A stretch of DNA of 64,000 nucleotides from Stieleria bergensis. GTDB lineage: Bacteria; Planctomycetota; Planctomycetia; Pirellulales; Pirellulaceae. Under the pieces are notes generated by a model. That model searched no databases, was not told the DNA's origin, and saw only the letters and a list, made by a program, of their open reading frames with translations. Made by a program: the position numbers and the translations under genes. How positions within the stretch are numbered: position 1 is the first letter of the stretch; the number at the start of each line of letters is the position of its first letter. Where the stretch lies: NCBI GenBank assembly GCA_007745635.1, contig CP036272.1, positions 6,479,679-6,543,678 on the forward strand, in the 5' to 3' direction. Shown here piece after piece: positions 8,817 through 18,192 of the stretch.

Positions 8817-10104
8817 TGGAGCGTTCGTTATCCCATTCAGTACTTTCAGTAAGTTTATTTCAGCGGGCCGTGGCACACGCACGTCTACTGGTTACATCCG
8901 GCGTTGGAAACGCATTCGCATCGGGAGCGCCAATCTTTGCCATTGGCATGCAAATATTCTTCACTTCGTTGCAATCATCGCGCCCGTTGCCGTGTTGACG
9001 CGTGGGCAAACCATGATTCGATCCGTAAAGTCACACTGGAGTCGTAAAGACACAGTCGGGAAAACTGGGAGAATTCGTCTCTACGCTTGCTCACATTTCC
9101 AGTGATCTCCTCGCACCAAACTTCTCTCTCTCACTGACAATCTTAGGTCTCAAAATCAGCATTCCGCGATCGGCCAGATGAAAGTTCATCGCCATGTCAC
9201 ACCTAGCATGAATTCCGGTTCAATGCTGTTGCATGACTTGATGACGAATCACGTTGACGCGTTCGCAGGCTGCTAACCGGCTTTGTCATCGATCGTGTTC
9301 CGATCGGCCCGACGGACCATCATCCCACCACTGCGACAAAACAAACCCCATCAACTGGGTCCATCAACTGCTCCACACTTGTCATGCCATCAAACTGCGC
9401 CACAACAGACGCAATCAGGTCGGAGAGGGATACATTTCAAGTGCTCAGGGCAACGGTAGGCAGCCGCCTTTTCAAATTCAAGCTCCATCAAACACCGCGC
9501 CGCACAACGCCGGAATCGACGCCACATTCACCTTCGAATGCGAATCAGTCCTTGATGGACGATGCAGATTCATGGTTCCTATTAATGGCGGACAGCAGTC
9601 AGGCGAGACCATGCTGGCACAAGCAAAGCGGTCAACACAAGCGTGCCTACCGACGCTAAGCGAGCGTTAGGGTTTACAGTGAGCCCAAGGATCCTTTTTG
9701 AGTCTCGCCGGAGACACCGCATTCAATGAATGTTCGTGCTCTCTGCGACAAAGATCAGTCATTCTCAGATGCCTCGTGAGACACTTAGAGTGGACTCACT
9801 GTCAGGCGTGATTCGCTGGCAGACGCCACTGGACGTGCCAGCCCCTTTCGACCGCCACAGGCACTCGGGTGCTGGTGGTCGGAAGGTCTTCATGAAGAAT
9901 CAGATTGGCAGCCCAGATCAAGACCAGTTCGGTCAGAGTCATTCCAAACAGGGGCAAGAAATGGGCCGAGCAATCGTTCGCAATCCAACGAAAAACGCCG
10001 GAGTCCGTTCCGGCGCAGATCGACTTGGTTTGGCTGTGAAATCGTCCGGTTGATACAGTGACGCGGGACGTGCCAAACGAAGCAAGAGCAGTCTCAAATG
10101 CGGG
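8817..10104. other. Long intergenic stretch, no strong gene
   Basis: Nearly 1.3 kb without a supported gene. Plus-strand frames at 9254-9670 and 9730-10053 are open but give Pro/Arg/His-rich peptides without a fold. One minus-strand frame (9802-9942, 46 codons) contains a plausible hydrophobic segment, MTLTELVLIWAANLILHE, but has no ribosome binding site. Its upstream extension runs through the terminator hairpin at 9991-10015, so I do not call it. The stretch may hold decayed genes. Confidence 0.35.
9991..10015 (-). terminator. Rho-independent terminator of the exported-protein gene
   Basis: On the minus strand a perfect 7-bp stem CGCCGGA/TCCGGCG with a 6-base loop is followed at once by TTTTT. 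It lies about 90 bases past the stop codon of the 10105-10662 gene and points the same way. Confidence 0.8.
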
Positions 10105-10662
10105 CTAGTTACCTGCCTTACCCAGATCAATTTCACCGGCGATGGTGAAGTCGTAGTACCAGATGTCTCCGGGGCTCACAACGATGTTGAAGGGATCATT
10201 AATCGCCGTCACGGCAAGCGGTTCAGCGGCAGCCTTTACGTTACTGAATCGTCCCGTACCTGCCTTGCCATCTCCGTCGATATCCTGGACAGCGAAGTCC
10301 CCGTTCCAGGTGGCGGTGAACAATCCGCTTGGCAACGGTTGCAAAAAGATTCTTCCGCCGCCGGCAAGTTCGATGGTATCTCCGTTAGCGGCAATGATGG
10401 TTGCTTTTCCCGTCCAACCCTGAACCAATGGATTACCAAAATCGGGATCGTTTGGATCGGTGATTTCAAACGGCACTGCCAGGCCTAAATTGAGCGTCTT
10501 CCCCATGTAAGTAGTGATGCCGTCTCCAGCAAACTCAGCAGTCAACGGATTGTATTCATTCCCACTGCCAGCGGACAAAAAGGGCACCACCTGCGCCGAG
10601 CAGAGACTGGTCGAAAACAGGGCCAACAACGTTGCACACATCAAGCAAACGGATTTTTTCAC
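10105..10662 (-). CDS. Small exported protein, unknown function
   Basis: The 185-residue protein starts at a GTG (10660-10662) with GAGGA seven bases upstream, the best ribosome binding site on the left side of the window. The frame is open further, to an ATG at 10749, but the signal peptide VKKSVCLMCATLLALFSTSL then CSAQ fits only the GTG start. The mature part is beta-rich with turns such as QDIDGDGKAGTG, an Asp-rich loop like EF-hand/dockerin calcium loops but present only once. It ends YYDFTIAGEIDLGKAGN. No family is recognised. Its own terminator follows at 9991-10015, so it is probably a monocistronic, well-expressed secreted protein. Confidence 0.75.
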   Translation of the reverse strand: MKKSVCLMCATLLALFSTSLCSAQVVPFLSAGSGNEYNPLTAEFAGDGITTYMGKTLNLGLAVPFEITDPNDPDFGNPLVQGWTGKATIIAANGDTIELAGGGRIFLQPLPSGLFTATWNGDFAVQDIDGDGKAGTGRFSNVKAAAEPLAVTAINDPFNIVVSPGDIWYYDFTIAGEIDLGKAGN

Positions 10663-10790
10663 GTCTAATTCCTCGAAGATCGTCGAAACAGAAAAGTAGG
10701 AATCAGCACGCTTCACGATTCGTGAGCCGGTCAACTTTGGCGATGCCAATTCTGAACAGCTAAAGATGGTGATTCCCGAAATTTAAAAAC

Positions 10791-10813
10791 TTGCAATGTT
10801 GCACATATTGCAA
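10791..10813. promoter_or_regulatory. Inverted repeat TTGCAAT-N9-ATTGCAA
   Basis: A perfect 7-bp inverted repeat with 9-base spacing, 129 bases upstream of the exported-protein gene and about 300 bases upstream of the divergent ECF sigma gene. Size and spacing fit a dimeric regulator site. No regulator is identified. Confidence 0.4.
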
Positions 10814-10860
10814 ACACCACTAAAACAAGATGCGACAAACACGCATCGAAAGGGCAAGAG

Positions 10861-10894
10861 TTTTTCTTAAGCTCGAGAATTTTTCTTGAGCTCG
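10861..10894. repeat. Tandem direct repeat TTTTTCTTnAGCTCG, two copies
   Basis: Two 15-base copies (10861-10875 and 10880-10894) differ at one base and are spaced 19 bases start to start, close to two DNA turns. They lie in the divergent control region between the exported-protein gene and the ECF sigma gene. They could be paired protein-binding sites. Confidence 0.45.
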
Positions 10895-11109
10895 GTTGGG
10901 CAGGCTGCAGTGGATCAAGATCGTCTTGGCAGCGACTTGGACTGCCACAATCGGAAACACCCGATGAGACGCAACAGGTGATGTGACTTCACGACGTGAC
11001 AAATTGGGGCGACCGGCGGGCAATCGAGTCACCTTTCAAACGTCTCGCTGGTGTTCACGTTGACCGCGGGAAAAACATTCAACGAGCTAGGCATCTGGAG
11101 GAGTTTTCA

Positions 11110-11640
11110 GTGGGGCACACGGAAGTTAATCTCTCGATCTATCAGCAACTTCATCGCATTGCCAAACGGGCATTGCGTTGGGAAGCTTCGGGGCACTCTT
11201 TGCAGCCAACACTGTTGGCCAATGATGCCTACATGCAAATGCTTCATCAACAGCAGGACCCCTGCTCTGAGCGGCAAGGACCCATCAACTTAGGTGCGTC
11301 CATCATTCGGCGTTTGCTGGTCGACCGAGCCCGTCACAAGAACTGCCTGAAACGAGGCGGCAAGCATGGCCGAGGCAAAGAGCTCCCGCCGTCGATCGTT
11401 GATCCGCGCAACGCGATTGACTTCCTTGAACTTGATGACGCCCTGCGCGTTCTTGAAGAGCAAAGTCCGCGTGTGGCGAAGATCATCGAGCTGAAGTTCT
11501 TTGGCGGGTTCACGCATGAAGAAATCGGTAAGCAACTCAGCATTTCAGCGCGAACGGTCGTCAACGACTGGCGATACGGCAAGGCTTGGCTCTACAGGGA
11601 ATTACGTGGTGCTGAGAGCAGTGAGTCATCAAGCGCATGA
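11110..11640 (+). CDS. ECF-type RNA polymerase sigma factor (planctomycete kinase-linked type)
   Basis: The 176-residue protein has sigma-70 region 2 (QLHRIAKRALRWEASGHSLQ, then PTLLANDAYMQM) and region 4 (VAKIIELKFFGGFTHEEIG, then ISARTVVNDWRYGKAWL), the pattern of the TIGR02999-type ECF family of planctomycetes and acidobacteria. I start at the GTG at 11110 because GGAGGAG lies six bases upstream. The open frame begins at an ATG at 10996, but its extra 38 residues are not sigma-like. Its stop overlaps the start of the kinase gene (ATGA), so the two are translationally coupled. Such sigma factors are thought to be controlled by their partner kinase rather than by an anti-sigma factor. No anti-sigma gene is present here. 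Confidence 0.88.
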   Translation: MGHTEVNLSIYQQLHRIAKRALRWEASGHSLQPTLLANDAYMQMLHQQQDPCSERQGPINLGASIIRRLLVDRARHKNCLKRGGKHGRGKELPPSIVDPRNAIDFLELDDALRVLEEQSPRVAKIIELKFFGGFTHEEIGKQLSISARTVVNDWRYGKAWLYRELRGAESSESSSA

Positions 11641-14600
11641 AAGGGCACGACTCCAAGCAGGTCCGAGAGCTTTTCTTAGCGCTGGTTGATCTTTCTAGCA
11701 ACCAACAAGAGCCGTGGCTGCGTGAACAAGTGAAAGGCGATCAGGAGCTCTATGACGAAGTCTATTCGTTGCTTCGATTTGACGATCCTTCGCATGACGC
11801 TTTGGAGTGTCACTTACCTGACCTGGTGTATGACACGGCTGACCAAACACCGACGGACAAGCAGAGCAACGGGGGCGTGGATCCAGTCTTTGGCCCCTTG
11901 CCGGAGGATCGTACGGCAGAGCCACTCTCGAATCCCAAAGAATTGATCGGGGCAATTGATTCGGCAAGCACCATTGAATCGGATCATCAATCGGCCAATG
12001 TTTCGCTCTCTGAACGGCAACCGCTAAGCGACATCATCAGCCACTTTCACCTTCCCAACTACCAACTTTTGCAGCCTATCGGCATGGGGGCGTTTGGGAG
12101 TGTTTGGAAAGCGCGCGACCGTCGTCTTCAGCGGGTCGTTGCAATCAAGATTTCTCACCTCCCGTTTCTTGAGGCGGATGAGTCCGATCGAGCGTATCGA
12201 GAAGCTCGGCTTACAGCGAGGCTTTCACACCCCAACATCGTCTCGATTCACGAGATCGGCGAGCATCAGAATCATCGATACATCGTCACCGACTTCATTG
12301 ATGGCGTCTCGCTGTCGATGTGGGCTAAAGATCGCGAGATCACCGTGCGTCAGGCAGCAAAGATTGTCGCTGCGATTGCCGACGCGCTCGATCATTCGCA
12401 TGACCACGGTGTGGTGCATCGCGATATCAAGCCATCCAACATCATGATGGATCGCAACAACGAGCCCATTGTCGTTGACTTTGGCTTAGCTCGGTTGATT
12501 GATAGTCAACCGAGCATGACGATTCATCACCGCCCCGTCGGCACGCCCGCTTACATGCCTCCGGAACAGGCCTCGAGCACCGGCGTTGGAATCGAAGCTC
12601 GCTCTGACCTCTATTCGCTCGGGGTCACGCTGTTCGAACTACTGACCGGGGAAAGACCGTTTCGAGGTGACACGGAGAAAATCGTTGAGCAATTGCTGCA
12701 CAGCGAGCCCGTCGGGCCCAAGAGTCTTCGTGGCAGCATTCCAACCGACTTGGACACAATCTGCCTGAAGTGCTTACAGAAGAAGCCTGCTGACCGCTAC
12801 GCAACGGCTCGGCAACTCGCGGATGATTTGAGATGCTTTCTCGAGCATCGCCCAATCTCTGCGCGCCCGATCGGTCGAATTGGAAAGTGCTATCGCTGGG
12901 CCATTCGGAATCAGAAAGTTGCATCGCTCTCGGCAATTTCGTTGATTTTGTTGGTCACGCTCTGGGTATCGATGCTGATCGGTTACAACCGCGTCAACTC
13001 TGCACTAAACGAAACACACACGGCAGTCGTGAACGCCCGGCAAGCGGCCTTCAAGATGCACACCAAACAGGGCAACGTCGCCTTTGAGAACGGCGATCCT
13101 GCTCTTGCGGCGCTTTGGTTCTCCAATGCCTCGTTTCATGCAGAGTTAGGTTCTCAACAGCGTAAATACAGCCAGGTTCGAACTCAAGCATTCCTGAACT
13201 CCACACCACGACTGACAGGGATGCTTTGGCATGATGGGGAGCCCATTGAAACGCTCGAAGTGTCTCCCTGTGGCCGGTATGTCGCGACCACGACGCTCGG
13301 CCGAAACTGTCGAGTCTGGGACCTCAACACGCAGTCAATGATGATGTTGCAGTCTCGTGCCAACTGCGTTGCCTGGAGTCCCGACCAGCAACACTTCGCA
13401 ATCGGGCTCGTCGACGGCAATGCTCTGTTGTTTAACGCCACAAAGTGGGACGACCCTCTGCCTGTGTTCGCGGGCGAGGCTATTACCGCCGTACAGTTTT
13501 CTCCCGATGGTCGACAACTGGCGATTGGCGGGACAGGACTACATTTTTGGGATGTGCCCGCCGAATCATTTTCCTCCCCAAGACGCGAACTGATTCACCA
13601 TGTAACTGCACTGACGTATTCGCCGTCGGGAAGCCAGCTCGCTGTTAGCTTGAGCAGCAAAAAGCTGCGGCTTTTCGAGTTGAATCAACAAGCAATCGTG
13701 GGGCCAGGCCAATTCATCGAACACCACTCACGTGTCTTCTTCGACTACGCACCCTGCTTACCCGCGTTTACGCTGCAAGAAGATGCTTTAGTGACCGCGA
13801 GACCAAGAAGCGCCGACATCGTGAACATCCAGGGGCTCAATAACATCCATCACTTTCCAACCCCATCTGTCATCAGCGGCATCGCCGCCAGTGCGGATGG
13901 CAAGCGCGTCGCGGTCAGTGGGCCAAAGCATTTGCAAGTTTGGAATACTGACAACGGCCAGCCCATCCTGTTTAGCAACATCACGCGTCACCATTTTTCA
14001 GACCTCAGCTTCAAACCAGATGGCTCCATGCTGGCTGCTGCGGGTCGGGACAATCATATCGTCCGGCTCATTCGGTTCGATAACGCGCCATCAAAGCCAG
14101 TCAATTTGCAGCATTCTGACTGGGTGCGTTTCGCACGTTTTTCTCAGCAGGGAAAGCAACTCATTACCGCACAGCGAGACGGTCTCGTACGCCTGTGGGA
14201 CGTCGAACCCGACCTGGATTATCGCAAGCAGATCACGATTGGTGGCCGGAAGAGCCGAATCAAACTCAGCCGCGATGGATCTCGAATTCTGATCTGCGGT
14301 TCTGCCAGAATCGGCGGGACGGTCGACAGTGCTCAGGTCTTCGAAACCAGCACAGGCCTCCCCATCAGCCAACGACTCAATGAAGGTCATCTGCTCATTG
14401 ACGCCACATTCACACCGGATGGCAACTCCGTTGTCACCGCTGACATCAACAAGGAACTAAAAAGATGGAACTGGAGGACGGGTGATCAGCAAGGTCCATC
14501 CATCGCACTCCCCAAGGAACCACGAGCCATCGCTTTTGACCCCACAGGGAAAAACTTCGTCGTTGCTTGCACCTCTGGACTGTTACAATTTCGCGACGGC

Positions 14601-16202
14601 CAGAGCCCCAGCCTGAAACTTCTTACGCAGAAAACACATGGCTCTGGCCAGCAATTGATGCTGAGAAGCCATCAACACACTAACGCCTACGTTGATCCCT
14701 CTGCAAAGTATCCGTGGCTGGGCGGAGAAGGTATTCGTCGCGGCAACTGCCTGCGTTTCAGCCAGAACGGACATCTGCTAATCACGACATGCTATGACTC
14801 TTCGGCCCAGATTTGGGATTTAACGAGCCTCGACAAAAAGCCTCGAACGTTACCAACGGACCAGCGGACGAGCCATTCATCGATCTCAGCCAACACTAAA
14901 TTTGTCGCAACGACCTCCAGAAATAAAGCCTCGGTCTGGGATCTTGTTTCAGGTGAACGGCTTCGCACCCTGGAGCATCCCGCCGACATCGGCAGCATCC
15001 AATTTAGTGACGATAGCCAACAACTCTTAACAGCATGTGACGATGGAATCGTGCGATGCTGGAACTGGCGTGATGGCACACTGCAGAGCCCTCCGCTCTC
15101 TCATCCCGCCGGCGTCAACGAGGCGAAATACGCTCAACGCTCCAGCCTGATCATCACCTCCAGCAAGGATGAACAGTTGCGATTCTGGGACACTACCAGT
15201 GGGTTCATGATTTGCCCGCCGCTCACAATCAACAGCGATGGTGTCGACATTGAATTATCTCCTGACCAGAAACACATTGTGGTCTCCGCTGGTGGACGCC
15301 AGGGAAATGTGAGTAGCGTGGTTGATTTGCACAAGCTCATTGACAATGATCGACAGCCTGTCGAGGATGCGCGACAACTCGCGGAATTATTCTCGGGACG
15401 CGTGACGTGGGAGGCTAGTGAAATGGCGCTGACAACAACACAGCTGCTTCATCGCTGGGGAATGAGGCACGTGTCCTTGGATCGTGCCGTGTCCTTGGGA
15501 CGTGCCCGTGAATTCGAGAGACTAGCCAAGTGGGACGAAGCGATCGAACAGTACCGCCTCTTAACCGATGCGTTTCCCAATCAGGACGCCTACGTCTGGC
15601 TAAAAAGACTTGATACCTCTTGCTGGCAGGAGTGGGATCGTCATCAGAGCATTGACATGTCACTGCCGATTTGGGAACAAGGTCGACATGCACTTGGCAA
15701 TCAGGAACAGGAACTCTGCTTAGAGGTCGGCGCGGCCGCTTGGAGCTTGATCACGAAGAACCAAGCTGAGTATGAGAGGATCTGCCGCATCATGCTTGAC
15801 AGGCCTATCGATCGCCAGACCCCAAGAACGCAGTTTCAGATTGCCAGAATCCTTGCCCTGGGAAACCATTCACTGATTGAGCCAGAACGAATGGTCGAGA
15901 TCGCAGAGAAGGCCATTGCCCGGGACAGCTCGTCAAGCTATTTCGCCACGGCCTTGACTCCTTGCCTGATTCGCGCGCAACGATACGAGGAAGCACTGGT
16001 TCATTGTGAGGGTCATGCTGCACTCACCGCTCTCTGCTATGCACAGATGGGACAGCAGAAACTGGCGCGTCAATGGATCGAAACTGCCCAAAACGAGAGT
16101 GACATCGGCCCGGTTGACCCACGATCAGACTGGTTTCCGACCCGCCGATTAGTCTGGCAAATCTATCTGCAAGAAGCGCAGCATGTTTTAGCAAGGAACT
16201 GA
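11637..16202 (+). CDS. Membrane Ser/Thr protein kinase with WD40 repeats
   Basis: The 1521-residue protein starts with about 140 residues of acidic linker. The kinase domain follows at about 141-410: glycine loop IGMGAFGSVWKA, lysine in VVAIKI, catalytic loop HRDIKPSN (about 259) and DFGLAR (about 280). All catalytic residues are present, so it should be active. One membrane segment follows (about 427-450, SLSAISLILLVTLWVSM). Residues about 530-1280 hold many WD40 repeats (FSPDGRQLAIGG, FKPDGSMLAAAGRD, LRFWDTTSGF), forming one or two propellers outside the membrane. The C-terminal 240 residues are helical and TPR-like (YEEALVHCEGHAALTALC). It overlaps the ECF sigma gene by four bases, so it probably signals to that sigma factor. 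The ligand sensed by the propellers is unknown. Confidence 0.92.
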   Translation: MKGHDSKQVRELFLALVDLSSNQQEPWLREQVKGDQELYDEVYSLLRFDDPSHDALECHLPDLVYDTADQTPTDKQSNGGVDPVFGPLPEDRTAEPLSNPKELIGAIDSASTIESDHQSANVSLSERQPLSDIISHFHLPNYQLLQPIGMGAFGSVWKARDRRLQRVVAIKISHLPFLEADESDRAYREARLTARLSHPNIVSIHEIGEHQNHRYIVTDFIDGVSLSMWAKDREITVRQAAKIVAAIADALDHSHDHGVVHRDIKPSNIMMDRNNEPIVVDFGLARLIDSQPSMTIHHRPVGTPAYMPPEQASSTGVGIEARSDLYSLGVTLFELLTGERPFRGDTEKIVEQLLHSEPVGPKSLRGSIPTDLDTICLKCLQKKPADRYATARQLADDLRCFLEHRPISARPIGRIGKCYRWAIRNQKVASLSAISLILLVTLWVSMLIGYNRVNSALNETHTAVVNARQAAFKMHTKQGNVAFENGDPALAALWFSNASFHAELGSQQRKYSQVRTQAFLNSTPRLTGMLWHDGEPIETLEVSPCGRYVATTTLGRNCRVWDLNTQSMMMLQSRANCVAWSPDQQHFAIGLVDGNALLFNATKWDDPLPVFAGEAITAVQFSPDGRQLAIGGTGLHFWDVPAESFSSPRRELIHHVTALTYSPSGSQLAVSLSSKKLRLFELNQQAIVGPGQFIEHHSRVFFDYAPCLPAFTLQEDALVTARPRSADIVNIQGLNNIHHFPTPSVISGIAASADGKRVAVSGPKHLQVWNTDNGQPILFSNITRHHFSDLSFKPDGSMLAAAGRDNHIVRLIRFDNAPSKPVNLQHSDWVRFARFSQQGKQLITAQRDGLVRLWDVEPDLDYRKQITIGGRKSRIKLSRDGSRILICGSARIGGTVDSAQVFETSTGLPISQRLNEGHLLIDATFTPDGNSVVTADINKELKRWNWRTGDQQGPSIALPKEPRAIAFDPTGKNFVVACTSGLLQFRDGQSPSLKLLTQKTHGSGQQLMLRSHQHTNAYVDPSAKYPWLGGEGIRRGNCLRFSQNGHLLITTCYDSSAQIWDLTSLDKKPRTLPTDQRTSHSSISANTKFVATTSRNKASVWDLVSGERLRTLEHPADIGSIQFSDDSQQLLTACDDGIVRCWNWRDGTLQSPPLSHPAGVNEAKYAQRSSLIITSSKDEQLRFWDTTSGFMICPPLTINSDGVDIELSPDQKHIVVSAGGRQGNVSSVVDLHKLIDNDRQPVEDARQLAELFSGRVTWEASEMALTTTQLLHRWGMRHVSLDRAVSLGRAREFERLAKWDEAIEQYRLLTDAFPNQDAYVWLKRLDTSCWQEWDRHQSIDMSLPIWEQGRHALGNQEQELCLEVGAAAWSLITKNQAEYERICRIMLDRPIDRQTPRTQFQIARILALGNHSLIEPERMVEIAEKAIARDSSSSYFATALTPCLIRAQRYEEALVHCEGHAALTALCYAQMGQQKLARQWIETAQNESDIGPVDPRSDWFPTRRLVWQIYLQEAQHVLARN

Positions 16203-16390
16203 AGACCATCTCGCAGGACGCTCCTTGCCGCCAAGAATCTCTTGAAATGATGCTTGGTGGTCGATTTCTGGTATGCTGCAACGTTCACTTATCCCCGTTA
16301 TGAAACGGATCAGCACAGAGCGCCTGCGTTTTGACGCAGATTGGCTCCCAGCGATTAGCACTCCTGAACCGACTCTAAGGCGTTTTCCCC

Positions 16391-18034
16391 ATGCTAAACA
16401 TCCTGCGTCGCCACATGACTGTTGCGTTGACACTGCTTGCCCTTGCTCAGCACTCGTTTGCCGATCAGTTATTGGTCCCCAGCGACTATCCAACCATCCA
16501 AGCAGCCATTGATGCCGCCAAAGCAAACGACACCATCATGGTCGCAGGCGGTATCTATCATGAACGGATCAAACTGAAACGTGGCGTCACGCTCAAGAGC
16601 GTTGGCGACGACTCGCCGGGCAAATCAAGTCTGCATCGCGCCGAAACCACCATTCTCGATGGTGGTGGCAAAACTGGCCAAGGTGCTGGGGTGACCATGG
16701 CTGATCACTCCACTCTGGATGGCTTTACCGTTCGCAACGTCGGCGTTTTCGATGAAAGTGCCTGGCAGAAGCATCACGCGACACAGGGCAACGAACAGGA
16801 CCATCAACACATTGGTCAACCCGGCACTCCAGGGATCGATGCAACCAATGTCTCCTGCAGAGTCATAAACAACATCGTTCATCACAACGGTTACAGTGGG
16901 ATTGCAATCTCTGGCCCGCAAGCCGCTCCTCGCATCACCAAGAATACCTGCTTCAAGAATTTGGGCGCCGGGATCGCCTCGATGAACGGCTCTCGTGCAT
17001 TGATTTCCGAAAACACCTGCTTTCAAAACTTCTACGCCGGCATTGGCCATGAAAATGCCAGCCCGACAGTCACCAACAACCACTGTTACGAAAATATCCG
17101 CGCTGGCATCGGCATCAGCGAAGGCGCTTGCCCGGTGGTCCGCAGCAATCGCTGCTACCGAAATCGCAGGGCTGGAATAGGAACTCGATCTGGCGCAGCG
17201 ACCAAGCCCATCATCGAAGACAATGACTGCTATGAAAACGACATGGCTGGGATCGGAACCGAGGAGCACGCCGCGCCAATCATCCGCAACAATCGGTGCT
17301 ATAAGAACCTGCTAGCGGGAATCGGATCGCAGGACCACGCCACTGCGACCATCATCGGCAACGAGTGCTCTCAGAATCAAAAAGCTGGCATTGGCCAACA
17401 GAGCGATGCACACACAACTCTGATCAACAATCACTGCCACGACAATCAAACCGCTGGCATCGGCTTTGAAGCTTGCGAAAACGGCACTGCCACCGTCATT
17501 GGCAACCGAGTGAACAACAATCAGTTAGTCGCCGTTGGCATCCATAGCGGCTGGAACGTTCGACTCGTTAATAACCAGTTGTCTCGGGAGACAGGCTTGC
17601 CTCCCATTGTGATGATCTTTGCGGGAGCCAGCGTTCAGATGTCAGGCAACACGATCCGCGGCGGAGGTGTTGCCGGGATTCGCGTCGCGGGAAATCTGCA
17701 AGCAGACAACAACGTTATCAACGGCATTGCAGTGCGTCCCGGCGGACCACCAAACTTTGCCATTTGGGCGCTGCCCGATGCAAAGCTGATCGTACGAAAC
17801 AATCAAATTCAGCGGTGGCGCCATGGACTCTATGCCGAACAAGCGACCGTGACGGCAACGGAGAATCAGATCAGCGAGTTTCACAACGTGGCGTTTGCAG
17901 TCAAAAGCCTGCGTGGAAATCCAACCATCACCAACAACGTGATCACAACAAAAAATCCAGACGCAAAGATTGTGGGCGATGCATCAAGTGACATTCATCC
18001 GGAACACAATCAGCTGATCATCGAATCACCTTGA
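16391..18034 (+). CDS. Exported right-handed parallel beta-helix protein
   Basis: The 547-residue protein has a signal peptide (MTVALTLLALAQHSFA at residues 9-24). It then has the classic beta-helix entry VPSDYPTIQAAIDAAKANDT and YHERIKLKRGVTLKS, as in pectin methylesterase/NosD-like right-handed beta-helix proteins. Residues about 155-370 are regular coils of 23-24 residues with a repeated N-x-C-Y-x-N-x(2-3)-AGIG motif. Such proteins bind or cleave acidic polysaccharides, or form adhesive fibres. No catalytic triad can be named with confidence. It heads a block with a glycoside hydrolase and sulfatases, which supports a polysaccharide role. An ATG at 16415 is an alternative start that leaves only the hydrophobic core of the signal. 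Confidence 0.82.
   Translation: MLNILRRHMTVALTLLALAQHSFADQLLVPSDYPTIQAAIDAAKANDTIMVAGGIYHERIKLKRGVTLKSVGDDSPGKSSLHRAETTILDGGGKTGQGAGVTMADHSTLDGFTVRNVGVFDESAWQKHHATQGNEQDHQHIGQPGTPGIDATNVSCRVINNIVHHNGYSGIAISGPQAAPRITKNTCFKNLGAGIASMNGSRALISENTCFQNFYAGIGHENASPTVTNNHCYENIRAGIGISEGACPVVRSNRCYRNRRAGIGTRSGAATKPIIEDNDCYENDMAGIGTEEHAAPIIRNNRCYKNLLAGIGSQDHATATIIGNECSQNQKAGIGQQSDAHTTLINNHCHDNQTAGIGFEACENGTATVIGNRVNNNQLVAVGIHSGWNVRLVNNQLSRETGLPPIVMIFAGASVQMSGNTIRGGGVAGIRVAGNLQADNNVINGIAVRPGGPPNFAIWALPDAKLIVRNNQIQRWRHGLYAEQATVTATENQISEFHNVAFAVKSLRGNPTITNNVITTKNPDAKIVGDASSDIHPEHNQLIIESP
16860..17490 (+). repeat. Protein repeat array with AGIG motif, about nine coils
   Basis: Within the beta-helix gene, about nine successive coils of 69-72 bases carry SGIAI, AGIA and then seven AGIG units (YAGIG, RAGIG twice, MAGIG, LAGIG, KAGIG, TAGIG). 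The DNA copies have diverged, so the pattern is kept at the protein level. Cysteine recurs at the same coil position (NTCF, NHCY, NRCY, NDCY, NECS, NHCH). Confidence 0.8.
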
Positions 18035-18192
18035 TCATCGAATCGATGCTCCCCCGACTGCGAGAATCCAGCGAGTCAACAATCGCTTGGTGTCAGCGCG
18101 AACTGCGAGGCTGTGTCCAGACATTCGATCGGCAATCAATTACAATGGGTGATTCGGATTTCCACTCGGTTCCCCACCACCATTGATTCCTG

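Noticed and set aside
9254-9670. Plus-strand frame of 138 codons
   Set aside because: No ribosome binding site, no hydrophobic or domain pattern, and another frame of 91 codons overlaps it. It looks like chance in non-coding DNA.
16625-17269. Minus-strand open frame of 214 codons with many Val/Ala residues
   Set aside because: Antisense to the AGIG repeats of the beta-helix gene; its periodic look is the mirror of those repeats.
18016-18045. Direct repeat TGATCATCGAATC twice at the end of the first beta-helix gene
   Set aside because: A 13-base duplication spanning the stop codon; probably a small slippage event with no visible role.
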